A stretch of DNA of 64,000 nt, taken from Pseudoclavibacter helvolus. Its GTDB lineage: Bacteria; Actinomycetota; Actinomycetes; Actinomycetales; Microbacteriaceae. The DNA is taken from assembly GCF_014191305.1 (NCBI RefSeq), contig NZ_JACHWJ010000012.1, positions 1 to 64,000 of the forward strand. Direction: 5' to 3'. Below the pieces are notes generated by a model that was given only the letters and a program-made list of their open reading frames with translations, searched no databases and was not told where the DNA came from. Position 1 is the stretch's first letter. The number at the start of each line of letters is the position of its first letter. Shown in pieces: positions 7,906 through 15,526 of this stretch. The position numbers were made by a program, and so were the translations under genes.

Positions 7906-9366
7906 CTATTCCAGAAAGTAGGCGTGCGTCTTGGTCCTGGTGTCAAGCACCTCGTCTGGGGTAACGCCTGCCTGGAGTGCAAGCTCGACTGAACCGTGGA
8001 GAGCGACAGTGATGCTGGGTGCGAACGCTCGATCGAGGGTGTCGAGGTAGTCGGACATGCTTGTGTCGAGCTGCTGGATAAGCTCCTCGTACTCGTCTGC
8101 GAGCTGCCCGGCGAGAGTTTGCTGTTCGCGGAGGTAGCGCTCGATGAGTGCGGCCTCGCGTGCGGCAAGCGAGTCCTTGCCTGACTTATACATGATGGTG
8201 CCGACGGTGTTGCCGATGACGGCGCCCAGTACGGGCACGGGGATGAGTGCTTGGCCGATGAGCGAGGACAGGGCGCTCACTGCGGAGTCCAGGCAGACGA
8301 GTTCCGCGTTCTCGATGAACTCTGCTTCGGTGATCTCGCCTCGACGCAGTTGGTTGGCTTGTTCCGCGATGGCGAAGCTCGCGGTGACGACTGCACTGGC
8401 GACCGCGGCGGAGGTTTTGGTGAAGTTCGTTAGGGAGTAGATGGTGAGGCCGCGCACGCCACCCTTGGTGAAGCCCAGTCCTGTGGCGCCCGCGATATCG
8501 GTCCAGTCTTCGCGCGTGAAGTCTTTGAGCTGTGTCCCCTGCCGGCGCTTGTCGATGACGGTGAGCACGAAGGCGGTTCCGCCTTCGATGGCTGCGGCGC
8601 CGAGGGTCGCTTTCGCGCCTTCTTGAAGGGTCGCGCGGCTCGCTTGCGCGGCGTCTGTGCGGAGGTCCTGGTCGGTGGCTCGGAGGGATTCTTGCTCTGT
8701 CTCGAAGGTCTGCTCGTAGGCTCCGCGTTGCGCCTGGTGGTAGTCGAGTTTGGAGGGTTCGAGGGAATCGATGTCGACCGTGTCTTGGTCGAAGAAGGCC
8801 TGGACGCGTTTCCAGTCTCTGAAGGATGGCCCGTCGCCGGAACTGTTCAGGAGCTTGCCCGCGTCCTCGGGGCTCATGGCGTGCAGCTGCTGGATCGTTT
8901 CGAAGTGGTCTGCTGGGATCTGATACTTCGCACCGTTTTTGAGGAAGTCCGGGTACTTCTCGAGGTGGTCGGCGATCGCGCCGAGCCCGAGCCGGCCGCC
9001 GGCTGCGACGAACTTCTGCTGGATCTCGACGCCGTCGCGTAGGAGGTCCACCGGTCCGTTGTCGTTGACCCACTGGTACGCGGCTTCGCCACCGACGATC
9101 TTGCTGCGCGCGTTGCTGATACCGACTTCGGCGACCTCGGCGATGAAGCCATGCATGCCTTTAGTGCCGCCGCGGTTGGTTTCGATGACCTCGAGATTGA
9201 TCTTCTTGATCGCCGAGTCGAGGGTGGAGAGCGCGTCCTTGAGGTTCAGGTCCTGCTGCCCGAGGGCGTCGAGGAGGGTATCCAGCCGGACTTGGTTGAG
9301 GTGACTGATCCAGGCGGCGACGGCCTGTTCCTGGTTGCTCTTGACGAGCTTGGGGGCGTCACTCAT
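7906..9366 (-). CDS. Unrecognised 486-aa membrane-associated protein (module gene 2)
   Basis: No family recognised. The N-terminal two thirds are soluble and helical. A central segment (about residues 275-360) is rich in Ala, Gly and hydrophobic residues, with hydrophobic stretches such as AAIEGGTAFVLTVI, SAAVASAVVTASFAIAEQA and IGQALIPVPVLGAVIGNTVG; a coiled coil follows and ends the protein. Start ATG at 9366 gives an 8-base overlap (ATGAGTGA) with the upstream gene, so the two are translationally coupled; an in-frame ATG at 9384 is less likely. The glycine/alanine-zipper pattern would suit membrane insertion or pore formation. The role is unknown; a defence or toxin function is only a guess. 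Confidence 0.75.
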   Translation of the reverse strand: MSDAPKLVKSNQEQAVAAWISHLNQVRLDTLLDALGQQDLNLKDALSTLDSAIKKINLEVIETNRGGTKGMHGFIAEVAEVGISNARSKIVGGEAAYQWVNDNGPVDLLRDGVEIQQKFVAAGGRLGLGAIADHLEKYPDFLKNGAKYQIPADHFETIQQLHAMSPEDAGKLLNSSGDGPSFRDWKRVQAFFDQDTVDIDSLEPSKLDYHQAQRGAYEQTFETEQESLRATDQDLRTDAAQASRATLQEGAKATLGAAAIEGGTAFVLTVIDKRRQGTQLKDFTREDWTDIAGATGLGFTKGGVRGLTIYSLTNFTKTSAAVASAVVTASFAIAEQANQLRRGEITEAEFIENAELVCLDSAVSALSSLIGQALIPVPVLGAVIGNTVGTIMYKSGKDSLAAREAALIERYLREQQTLAGQLADEYEELIQQLDTSMSDYLDTLDRAFAPSITVALHGSVELALQAGVTPDEVLDTRTKTHAYFLE

Positions 9367-10372
9367 CGTTGCCGGCGGGAACAATGCGGTGCCCGAGCAG
9401 CGCTGCGCATGCCTTGGTGTTATTCACCAACGCTGCGAGCTGGGACTGCTGCGTCGAGGTCAGGGCGCGGAAGTCAGCTGCGTAAAACTGCAGGGCAGCG
9501 CTGTAGGTCTTGACTAGGAGTTCGCGTATCGATGCGGTTCGCTGGTGGAGGTCGCCGATCTGGGCGTCCATGGTGCGTACGAGGGCGGTGTTCTGCATCA
9601 CGGCCTTCAGTGCTTCCTGTTTCGCTTCTCGGTTCTCGAACTTCTTCTTCGCGAACAGCGCGATGGAGGTGAGCAGTGCTGCGCCTGCCACGGTCCAGCC
9701 AATTGGGCCAGCGAGGGCGAGGAGTGCGCCGCCCGCGGCGGTGCCTCCCCCGCCAGCGGCGACCGCTCCCCCACCGAGCCATGCGATGGCTGCGTTGCTT
9801 GCGGCGGCGCCGGAGAGCGTGGAGATCGCTGTACCGGTGGATGCGGTCCCGAAGGTGGTTGCGACCCACATCGCTGCGGTCGGAGCCACGCTGGCGACCG
9901 CAGCTCCCGCGGTGATGCCCGCCCCTGCCCCAGCAGCTGACGCTCGAGCGGCTTGGAGGTCGTTCTGCGCGAATGCTTCAGCCTCGAGGAACTGCGCTTT
10001 CAGGATGTCGATCTCTTGGAAGTCTGTGTCAAACGATTTTGGGGTGTTGGCGACACTGTTCACGAGGAACTCGACGAGCTCGATGAGGTCTGTCGAACGC
10101 TCGCGCTGGCGCAGGAGGGAGAAACCCTTGTCGCTCATCGCGGTGAAGGCCGCGTTGTACTCTGCGATCGCGTCCTCGTACGGGTCTGACTTCGGGGCGT
10201 TTAGCTTCTCAACGGTATCGACCGTCGCGTCTTTCAGATCTCCAGCTTGCTCAACGAGTTGTGCTGATGCGTGACGCGCGAACTTCCCCAACCCACCGAA
10301 CGCTCTCGAGAGGCCCTCCTTGGCCTCATCCAAGCCATCTCTGGCATCTTCCGACCTGACTGAGCTGTCCAT
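9359..10372 (-). CDS. Unrecognised 337-aa glycine-zipper membrane protein (module gene 1)
   Basis: Start chosen at ATG 10372 (MDSSVRSEDARDG); the longer frame runs into noncoding repeats. Residues about 1-130 are soluble and helical. About 135-225 are a long Gly/Ala-rich hydrophobic tract (AGAGAGITAGAAVASVAPTA, then WLGGGAVAAGGGGTAAGGAL and LALAGPIGWTVAGAALL). It ends with a basic FAKKKFENREAKQEA and a helical C-terminus. Such tracts occur in proteins that insert as helical hairpins into membranes. It is the first gene of a two-gene leftward operon with the 486-residue protein. No known system was recognised. A CTCGTG-TGG-CACGAG palindrome at 10398-10412, just upstream, may be an operator. 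Confidence 0.75.
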   Translation of the reverse strand: MDSSVRSEDARDGLDEAKEGLSRAFGGLGKFARHASAQLVEQAGDLKDATVDTVEKLNAPKSDPYEDAIAEYNAAFTAMSDKGFSLLRQRERSTDLIELVEFLVNSVANTPKSFDTDFQEIDILKAQFLEAEAFAQNDLQAARASAAGAGAGITAGAAVASVAPTAAMWVATTFGTASTGTAISTLSGAAASNAAIAWLGGGAVAAGGGGTAAGGALLALAGPIGWTVAGAALLTSIALFAKKKFENREAKQEALKAVMQNTALVRTMDAQIGDLHQRTASIRELLVKTYSAALQFYAADFRALTSTQQSQLAALVNNTKACAALLGHRIVPAGNDE

Positions 10373-10397
10373 TCGTGCCTCATATTCTTTTCGAGTT

Positions 10398-10412
10398 CTC
10401 GTGTGGCACGAG
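10398..10412. promoter_or_regulatory. Possible operator of the glycine-zipper module
   Basis: CTCGTG-TGG-CACGAG is a perfect 6-3-6 inverted repeat 26 bp upstream of the 337-aa gene start. A partial second copy lies near 10480. Position and symmetry suggest a repressor site; no regulator gene is adjacent on that strand. Confidence 0.35.
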
Positions 10413-10534
10413 CGTAGCGAGCACCGCCGACATAGCGGGCAACGTGTGCGGTAGATGGGCGCTGCGTCAGCCCGAGAGGTTCTCGTGCGGCACTCCCCTA
10501 CCGATAAACCCGCATCAGAGCTGCCACTTGCGTG

Positions 10535-10566
10535 CGGTCGTGCACATGCGCGCATGTGCACAACCG
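10535..10566. repeat. 32-bp near-perfect palindrome, candidate partition site
   Basis: The inner 20 bp, TGCACATGCGCGCATGTGCA, are perfectly self-complementary. The arms extend outward with one mismatch (CGGTCG against CAACCG), and further interrupted symmetry (ACTTG ... CAAGT) can be traced to about 10527-10573. It shares the TGCACATG words of the arrays on both sides of the ParA-like operon. Confidence 0.7.
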
Positions 10567-10710
10567 CACAAGTTCCCATGCATTCCGCTAGTGCTGATCA
10601 CTGCGGAGCAACCGTGACGCATCCATGCGGGGTCCTGAAATCAATGAGCGCGCGAGTGCCTACGCCGTGCGACGGACTCCATGTCGAAGAAAGGATGCGC
10701 TACCCAAGAC

Positions 10711-10810
10711 ACACAACCCGCGCGTGCGCATGTGCACATGCGCGCACCTACACACGCGCACAAGCACACACGCGCACAACTACACAAGCGCACTTGTGCA
10801 CATGTGCGCG
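10711..10810. repeat. Alternating purine-pyrimidine array, left of parA-like gene
   Basis: About 100 bp composed almost wholly of GCGCAC, ACACGC, GTGCAC and ACATGTGC words, alternating purine and pyrimidine. It ends 19 bp before the ParA-like start. The words recur irregularly rather than as fixed units. It could be a centromere-like binding array, a Z-DNA-prone tract, or both. Confidence 0.75.
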
Positions 10811-10828
10811 GCGTGGTTTTATGATGCG

Positions 10829-11413
10829 ATGAAGATCGCAGTAGTGAACCTCAAGGGCGGGACGGGTAAGACGCTGACGGTGATGCATCTCGCCGCCGAA
10901 CTCATGAGCAGGCAGGAGAGTGTTTTCGTAGTCGATGCGGACCCGCAGGGATCCGCGCTGGATTGGGCGAACGCGCTGGATTGGCAAGCGACAGCTCATC
11001 CGAAGAACACCATCCATCGACAGTCCTGGCTCAGCGGCGTGGCTGACCATGTCGTGATCGACACTCCTCCCGGTGATCTGGGGGTGGCAACGTCGGCCAT
11101 GCGCGCGGCCGATCTGATTTTGATCCCTATGCAGCCGACCGGGGGTGACTTCGCCCAGTTTGCTGAGACTGCGCAGTTGGTTGAGGAGGTGCAGGCGCTC
11201 ACTGATGCGCATGCAGCGGTGTTGCTCACTCGAGTCGTGAAGCGCACGCTCGCCTCGGTCCAAGTGCGTGAGGCGCTCGAACCGTTCGGCGTTCCGGTCC
11301 TGGAATCAACCGTTCCTCAGGCTCAGGCGCTTGCAATGGCCTACGGGGCGAAGATCGCACTGGGCACTGCGTACGCAGATGTCTTGACCGAAATTCGGGA
11401 GATGAGCAAGTGA
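10829..11413 (+). CDS. parA: ParA-family partition ATPase
   Basis: A 194-residue ParA/MinD ATPase that would position plasmid copies by ATP-driven binding to the nucleoid. The deviant Walker A is KGGTGKT (residues 9-15), the A' motif is VVDADPQGSALDWAN near 40, and Walker B is VVIDTPPGD near 75. There is no N-terminal HTH, so it belongs to the small (type Ib-like) ParA group, which leaves autoregulation to its small partner. The start is ATG 10829; the longer frame upstream is repeat DNA. The next gene overlaps by GTGA and encodes a ribbon-helix-helix protein, matching the usual ParA-partner pairing. Confidence 0.85.
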   Translation: MKIAVVNLKGGTGKTLTVMHLAAELMSRQESVFVVDADPQGSALDWANALDWQATAHPKNTIHRQSWLSGVADHVVIDTPPGDLGVATSAMRAADLILIPMQPTGGDFAQFAETAQLVEEVQALTDAHAAVLLTRVVKRTLASVQVREALEPFGVPVLESTVPQAQALAMAYGAKIALGTAYADVLTEIREMSK

Positions 11414-11643
11414 GCGAGAGTAAGAACATGTTCACCGCCGCGGGACGCACTGCGAGGCCGCAGCGCGCCAAGGCGGGGGAGCGAACCCAAGCTGCGGCGG
11501 TTGAAGAGGAATCGGTCTACCACTCCGCACGAGTGCCTCTCTCGCTTAGTAAGGAGATCAAGAAGCTCGCGCTCGAGGAGGGTACGTCGCAGCAGGCGCT
11601 TACAGTCGAGGCTCTGCGGCTGCTCCTTGCTAGCCGAAATTAG
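11410..11643 (+). CDS. Ribbon-helix-helix partner of ParA (centromere-binding candidate)
   Basis: 77 residues, GTG start overlapping the ParA stop (GTGA). Residues about 35-77 form a ribbon-helix-helix: a strand SARVPLSLSKEIKKLALEEG followed by TSQQALTVEALRLLLASRN. The N-terminal 30 residues are basic and flexible. In small ParA operons such proteins bind the centromere and repress the operon. The arrays directly upstream and downstream are the obvious binding sites. No canonical ParB is seen nearby. Confidence 0.75.
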   Translation: MSESKNMFTAAGRTARPQRAKAGERTQAAAVEEESVYHSARVPLSLSKEIKKLALEEGTSQQALTVEALRLLLASRN

Positions 11644-12008
11644 GACACTGGCGCCGCACCTAGTCCCACATGTGCATAAGTGCACGCACGCACATGTGCA
11701 CATGCGCAGGTCTGCACACACGCACGTGTGCGCGTGTGCGCGTGTGCACGTGTGCACGTGTGCGCGTGTGCGCGTGTGCACACGTGCGCGGAGGCCGACT
11801 TATCAGGTTGAGTGACAGTCGGTCGGCCGGATGTAGGCGGGCGTTCGGCGCCTGCTGGAAGTTGCCTGCTGCTGCGTGACTTCTTGCACGCGTGGTCCTG
11901 CACGTTCCGTGCAGTTCATCTAGCCCCCCGAGTATCAGTATCCGGCTTTATCGAGGCAGCGGTGCTAAGAATCGTGTCAGGTGAGCTGGCTCTGAGGAGG
12001 GATGACGG
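11644..12008. other. Intergenic region holding the right repeat array
   Basis: The first half is the array at 11667-11790. From 11791 to 12008 no gene, hairpin or promoter stands out, apart from the ribosome binding site (GAGGAGGGATGACGG) of the DUF2188 gene at its end. Confidence 0.6.
11667..11790. repeat. Alternating purine-pyrimidine array, right of parA operon
   Basis: About 124 bp of ACATGTGC, GTGCACGTGT and GCGCGTGTGC words. It begins 23 bp after the RHH gene stop. The right half (11715-11785) is almost pure alternating purine-pyrimidine, made of runs of CGCGTGTG and GCACGTGT. It mirrors the left array in words but not in exact order. Confidence 0.75.
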
Positions 12009-12233
12009 ATGGCTACTGGCGACGTAAGCACGTATAGCGAGGACGGTGTTTGGAAATCGAAGGTTGAGGGGAGCTCGCGTGCTGCGCATGTGGGTGGCAC
12101 CAAGTCCGAGCAGGAGGCAGTCGGCCGCGACATGGCAAAGGCTCGCCGCGTCGAGCACACGGTTCGTAAGCTAGACGGCACGATCGGCAAGAAGAACTCG
12201 TACGGCAACGACCCGAATCCGCCCCGGGGGTGA
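12009..12233 (+). CDS. DUF2188-like small protein
   Basis: 74 residues with a strong ribosome binding site (GAGGAGGG) just upstream. The pattern is a Trp in a short strand (GVWKSKVEG), a helix rich in Ala/Arg (EQEAVGRDMAKARRVEH), and a closing strand plus tail GTIGKKNSYGNDPNPPRG. This is the DUF2188 layout, a small domain common in actinobacteria and plasmids and without known biochemical function. It stands alone and is followed by a shared terminator at 12310-12340. Confidence 0.7.
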   Translation: MATGDVSTYSEDGVWKSKVEGSSRAAHVGGTKSEQEAVGRDMAKARRVEHTVRKLDGTIGKKNSYGNDPNPPRG

Positions 12234-12309
12234 TGGACGCTGGAGGGTGTCTAGCCCCTCGGTGTAGCATGGTGGTTACAACGGGCCGGCTACCGGAACG
12301 TTGCCAGCC

Positions 12310-12340
12310 AAAGGCCCCGCACTGCGGGGCCTTTGTTTTA
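12310..12340. terminator. Bidirectional rho-independent terminator
   Basis: AAAGGCCCCGC-ACT-GCGGGGCCTTT followed by GTTTTA. An 11 bp perfect stem with A/T tails on both sides serves the DUF2188 gene from the left and the DUF3800 gene from the right; the DUF3800 stop codon (TAA) lies within it. Confidence 0.9.
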
Positions 12341-13051
12341 TGGTGTCCACGTCCAGCTGTGCGCGGTGGCCGCGTCGAGGTACTTGCCGAGCCGGTTCAT
12401 CGTGGACGCGGCTTTGGGGTGGGACTCGGCGACTGTTCGCCGTCGGCGGTGGAGGTAGACCGCGAGGTCGGCTGCTTGCAGTCCGGCGGAGTCCCTCGAT
12501 GAAGCAAACTGGATCGGTGCCGAGATCAGGTCGAGCTTGCTGGACCTGTATCCGGGGGTGCCGATGAGCTGGTAGCTCTCGAACTGCTTCTTGTGATCGT
12601 CTTGGGTAGAGATCTCGTCGGCGACGACGATGACCTGTTCTTTGTCGAAGACGTGGAAGTCTCGTCGGTGCTCGTTGACGCGTTCGAGCAGATGGCTGAG
12701 CACGATCGAGTGGGGCTGATCGGGGTACTTGTAGCGGGCGTTGAGTCTTTGGACGTCGACTCCGCGGAACAGGTACCTGACGCCGGCAGCTTCGGCCGCG
12801 TGGAGTGCCGCTGCGTAGATGTTGGCTGCCTCGCGGTGGCGGCCGCGGAGGGGCTTCCAGTCACCTGACCCGCCCATGAGTTCGTGGCCGTGGAGCTCAG
12901 CGTTGGCGGGGACGCCGTAGTCGTTTGCTGCGCGTGTGCGGATGGTGTCGTAGGCGTCCTCGAGCACCTCCCACTGTTCTTGGGTCATGATTGCGGCGCC
13001 GATGAAGTAGAAGTCCTGGGTGTATGACTCATCGACGTAGGCGATCAGCAC
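12338..13051 (-). CDS. DUF3800 domain protein
   Basis: 237 residues, GTG start at 13051. The opening MLIAYVDESYTQDFYFIGAAI is the hallmark of DUF3800, whose conserved Asp-Glu (YVDES) and later acidic residues (VIVVADEIS near residue 143, then AGLQAADLAVY near 197) suggest an RNase H-like metal-dependent nuclease fold. These genes are frequent on mobile elements and phages, and their cellular role is not established. It lies 49 bp after the winged-helix gene at 13101-13955, probably in the same transcript. Confidence 0.85.
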   Translation of the reverse strand: MLIAYVDESYTQDFYFIGAAIMTQEQWEVLEDAYDTIRTRAANDYGVPANAELHGHELMGGSGDWKPLRGRHREAANIYAAALHAAEAAGVRYLFRGVDVQRLNARYKYPDQPHSIVLSHLLERVNEHRRDFHVFDKEQVIVVADEISTQDDHKKQFESYQLIGTPGYRSSKLDLISAPIQFASSRDSAGLQAADLAVYLHRRRRTVAESHPKAASTMNRLGKYLDAATAHSWTWTP

Positions 13052-13100
13052 GGTTGGTTCCTCTCGCTGTCGCGTCGGTCTTGGTTCTTGGTGTGTGTTG

Positions 13101-13955
13101 TCATGCGGGCGGTCTCGTCGCTGCCTTGTTCTGCGCGGACGAGGGGGGAGTGGGCCGGACGCGTTTCTTGGCGGCCTCGCGGAGAGCTTCGCGTCGTTCG
13201 GTAGAGAAGTCTTCGAGCAACGTGTGTTCGGAGGCGAAGCGTCGCCCTTCGGGCGCGTTCGCGTCCTTGATCCATCGGTCTCTGCTGCTGAGCAGGTTCT
13301 TCGCGCGCAGCTCGGCCAGTCCCTTTTCGGTCGTTGTACGTGAGATCCCGTACCAAGCCTGTGCCTGGTCGATTTTCAGCGTCGTTGTCGACGTGGAACC
13401 GGTCTCCTTGAGAAGGATCAGCAGCGCGGCAAGCGCCGGCCAGGACAGCGTCGCGTAGAGCTCTTTGGTCCAGAGCTCGTGAGGTACGACCAGGTACGAG
13501 TCAGCACCCTTGCCCGTCGGAGCTTTGTAGGGGCCGGCCCCGGCTTCTGACCGAGGTGTTACCCGGATCAGGCGCCCTTGCCGTGGGAGCTCGACGAGGT
13601 CGAGGGCCTTGAGTGTTCGCCATGCGTTGGACAACGACTGTGGGTTCCAGGTGAGCGCGTTCTCTTCGTCGCTGGTCAGGAACCGTATCCAAGCAGAGGC
13701 TGAGATGGGGGCGTCTTCTCTCGACAACCAGGGCCAGTTCGCGAGCAGCGCGAGATAGAGCACCGTGGCTCGGTGGTTCCTGGTGAGCTTCGCCAACGTG
13801 CCGGGCCGACTGCTGTGACTGGTTTCAACTCGGGTCTGTACGAACGAGTGGCGAAGCTTGGTGTACCCGCTCTTGGTGCGGTCGAGGTAGATCTGCCGCG
13901 TCTCTGAGGGAGAAGCGGGATCTTCGTTGTCGGGATCTGGTTCGATGAGGTTCAT
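13101..13955 (-). CDS. Winged-helix protein, plasmid type
   Basis: 284 residues. Residues about 50-130 (YLALLANWPWLSREDAP through SLSNAWRTLKALDLVELPRQ) and again about 160-230 (LSWPALAALLILLKETG through YGISRTTTEKGLAELRAKNL) look like two winged-helix DNA-binding folds. The C-terminus is basic. I do not recognise a named family. Duplicated winged helices resemble plasmid replication initiators or transcription regulators, so a replication-control role is possible but unproven, particularly as a primase-like Rep lies elsewhere in the window. Confidence 0.65.
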   Translation of the reverse strand: MNLIEPDPDNEDPASPSETRQIYLDRTKSGYTKLRHSFVQTRVETSHSSRPGTLAKLTRNHRATVLYLALLANWPWLSREDAPISASAWIRFLTSDEENALTWNPQSLSNAWRTLKALDLVELPRQGRLIRVTPRSEAGAGPYKAPTGKGADSYLVVPHELWTKELYATLSWPALAALLILLKETGSTSTTTLKIDQAQAWYGISRTTTEKGLAELRAKNLLSSRDRWIKDANAPEGRRFASEHTLLEDFSTERREALREAAKKRVRPTPPSSAQNKAATRPPA

Positions 13956-14066
13956 GGGGAGAAAGTATCACCTGCTGGCCCTTGCAGATGTGTTCTGAGA
14001 AGAGCACCGTTCGAATTTCGCGACACTATATGAGAGTGCATGACTCCATATGAGATGCAGAGATGG

Positions 14067-14111
14067 CACGACGGCGTACTAACTTAGCCCCGCTTCGAGC
14101 GTGCCGTCGTG
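14067..14111. repeat. Inverted repeat between minus-strand genes
   Basis: CACGACGGC at 14067-14075 pairs perfectly with GCCGTCGTG at 14103-14111 across a 27 bp spacer. Nearby CATATGAGA is repeated. It may be a terminator stem for the gene ending at 14180 or an operator for the gene starting at 13955. Confidence 0.4.
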
Positions 14112-14179
14112 ACGTGTCGCGCCGGGTCGCGGCTTGGTGCTGTTTTCGCCACGAATACCGTTGAACTTTGGCGGTCATC

Positions 14180-14953
14180 TCAGTTGAGGCCGTCAGCTGC
14201 TTGCGGTTGGTCGGTCGTGGTGGTCGCTCGCGGGTGCGGGGCTTCTCGTGGCAGCATCACGATGAGGGAGTCGTGGCGGCCGAGGTGCTCGCGTTCGGAG
14301 CAGCTCAGGGTGATCTCGGTCTTCGTCACTGTGTAGCTGCGGAGCATGCCTAAGTACTCACCGGTGACGGTCTCATACTCGCGCCCGATGCGGTCTGCGT
14401 TGACTGACGTCAGCTTGGACGGCTGGGGGTTTCGTGCCGCAGTCTTGCGTCGCTCTTTGGTGTCCGGGTTGCAGCGTAGGCAAGCGCGGTAGGAGCGCAG
14501 AGCTTCCACTTCGTCGAGGGTGAGCAGGTTGGGCCACTTCGCAACTCCGTCAAACCCCGTTCCCGAGTGCCAGGACCCGTGTATCTCGCCTTCCTGTTCC
14601 TGTTCCATCTCGTGGGCGACATCACGGTCGACCTGATGCCGGACCGTGGCGCAGGACGCGAAGTGCACCACGGGCGAAGAAGTGCCAACGGAGTTGACGA
14701 GGTACAGCTTGCCAGCGTTCAAATCGGCCATGACTTGACGGTTCTCAGCTGCGATACGTGCGGGCAGTTCGCGGTAATGCTGGCGTTCACGGGCATCGAT
14801 GGTCGCTGCGAAGCGGACAGCGTCGTCGTAGGCGGCCTGTTGCCGCGGCGTCATCTCAAAGGTGATGACGCCCTGCGCCATGAGCTCCATAGCTGATTGC
14901 TCGCGAGCAAGGTGCTCCATGCGTAGCACCGCATCTGACTTCTTGAGGGGCAT
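14180..14953 (-). CDS. Hypothetical protein with Cys/His metal-binding pattern
   Basis: 257 residues, ATG at 14953. Not recognised. Residues about 1-85 are helical and charged (ERQHYRELPARIAAENRQ). Then comes VVHFASCATVRHQVDRD, a long acidic stretch (HEMEQEQEGEIHG), and YRACLRCNPDTKERRK. The spaced HxxxC and CLRC pairs resemble a zinc-binding fold seen in plasmid and phage hypothetical proteins. It follows a 63-residue gene by 7 bp on the same strand, so the two are likely co-expressed. The longer in-frame N-terminus overlaps that gene and is rejected. Confidence 0.6.
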   Translation of the reverse strand: MPLKKSDAVLRMEHLAREQSAMELMAQGVITFEMTPRQQAAYDDAVRFAATIDARERQHYRELPARIAAENRQVMADLNAGKLYLVNSVGTSSPVVHFASCATVRHQVDRDVAHEMEQEQEGEIHGSWHSGTGFDGVAKWPNLLTLDEVEALRSYRACLRCNPDTKERRKTAARNPQPSKLTSVNADRIGREYETVTGEYLGMLRSYTVTKTEITLSCSEREHLGRHDSLIVMLPREAPHPRATTTTDQPQAADGLN

Positions 14954-14960
14954 GGAGAGA

Positions 14961-15152
14961 TCATCTCGCACGGTCCCGCTCGCTAGGCTCACGCCGCCTC
15001 GGCACGCGCAGCAAACTCGCTCGGTCCTCCTCGACGAGGTCGTCGTAGCGAAGCGACGTGAGCGTTGTGTCGAAGAAACCCACCGCGTGCGCGGCCTGCA
15101 GCCGGCGCACCTCATCTTCAGTCGCTGGTCCAGATGGGTGCTGTGAATCCAT
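14961..15152 (-). CDS. Small hypothetical protein
   Basis: 63 residues starting MDSQHPSGPATEDEVRRL, charged, ending in a very basic RRREPSERDRAR. No family recognised. It sits immediately upstream of the 257-residue gene (7 bp gap), so it is probably the first gene of a two-gene unit. It could bind nucleic acid through its basic tail, but nothing shows this. Confidence 0.5.
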   Translation of the reverse strand: MDSQHPSGPATEDEVRRLQAAHAVGFFDTTLTSLRYDDLVEEDRASLLRVPRRREPSERDRAR

Positions 15153-15526
15153 GCTCGATGGTCGCGGTGACCACCGACAAAGAGACATCATCGCGCACGA
15201 CCAAGCAGATGACGTGGGGTGTCGTCTTGAGCGGTGCCCTAGAGGCTAGGGAGTCCTGAACGGAGCGGCCTGCGGCCACGCTCTGTTCTGTCACGCCTGC
15301 GGCGCTCGTTTTCTTGCCTGGAAGCCTGCGGCGATTGTACGGACGCTCCGTTGCGCACAAGCCCGCCACACGCTCCTGCGTCGGAGTGTCGGGCCCGACC
15401 GTCGAAACCGGCTCCGCACGCTCCGCCGGCCCCGACGCCCGGCCCTTCGGGTTGCTGCTCCACTCCTCGTCCTGATCGGCACTGCGTGCCTTCCAGGCAA
15501 AAAAACGATGGAGAGATGGGGAGTAC
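15153..15526. other. Intergenic region with repeat copy A
   Basis: Between the leftward 63-residue gene and the rightward DUF3560 gene. Bases 15292-15510 are the first copy of the ~220 bp repeat. Bases 15153-15291 show no gene. Open frames on both strands are repeat or shadow products. Confidence 0.6.
15292..15510 (+). repeat. Upstream repeat, copy A (of three)
   Basis: A conserved left block (CACGCCTGCGGCGCTCG ... GCCTGGAAGCCTGCGGCG, ATTGTACGGACG) and right block (GGGTTGCTGCTCCACTCC ... GCACTGCGTGCCTTCCAGGC, AAAAAAACGATG) enclose a variable centre of about 100 bp. The ends are inverted: TTGCCTGGAAG near the left, CTTCCAGGCAA near the right. It ends 16 bp before the DUF3560 start. Copies B and C precede two other genes in the same way. 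Confidence 0.85.

Larger units (their letters stand above)
10373..10828. other. Divergent intergenic region with palindromes and alternating Pu-Py DNA
   Basis: It separates the leftward membrane module from the rightward parA-like operon. It holds the CTCGTG-TGG-CACGAG palindrome (10398-10412), a related TTCTCGTGCGGCACTCC near 10480, a large palindrome at 10535-10566 and the array at 10711-10810. The open frames through it are low-complexity Thr/His/Arg strings produced by the repeats and are not genes. Confidence 0.7.

Noticed and set aside
10625-10828. Upstream extension of the ParA reading frame
   Set aside because: It translates the alternating repeat array into low-complexity Thr/His/Arg sequence; the ParA fold starts at MKIAVVNLKGGTGKT.
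10711-11790. Arrays beside parA as a possible CRISPR
   Set aside because: There is no constant repeat length, no unique spacers and no cas gene; the sequence is alternating purine-pyrimidine words.
12245-12300. Possible tRNA-like segment before the DUF3800 terminator
   Set aside because: It has words resembling a tRNA D-arm (GTGTAGCATGGTGGT) but no acceptor stem or T-arm pairing could be formed.
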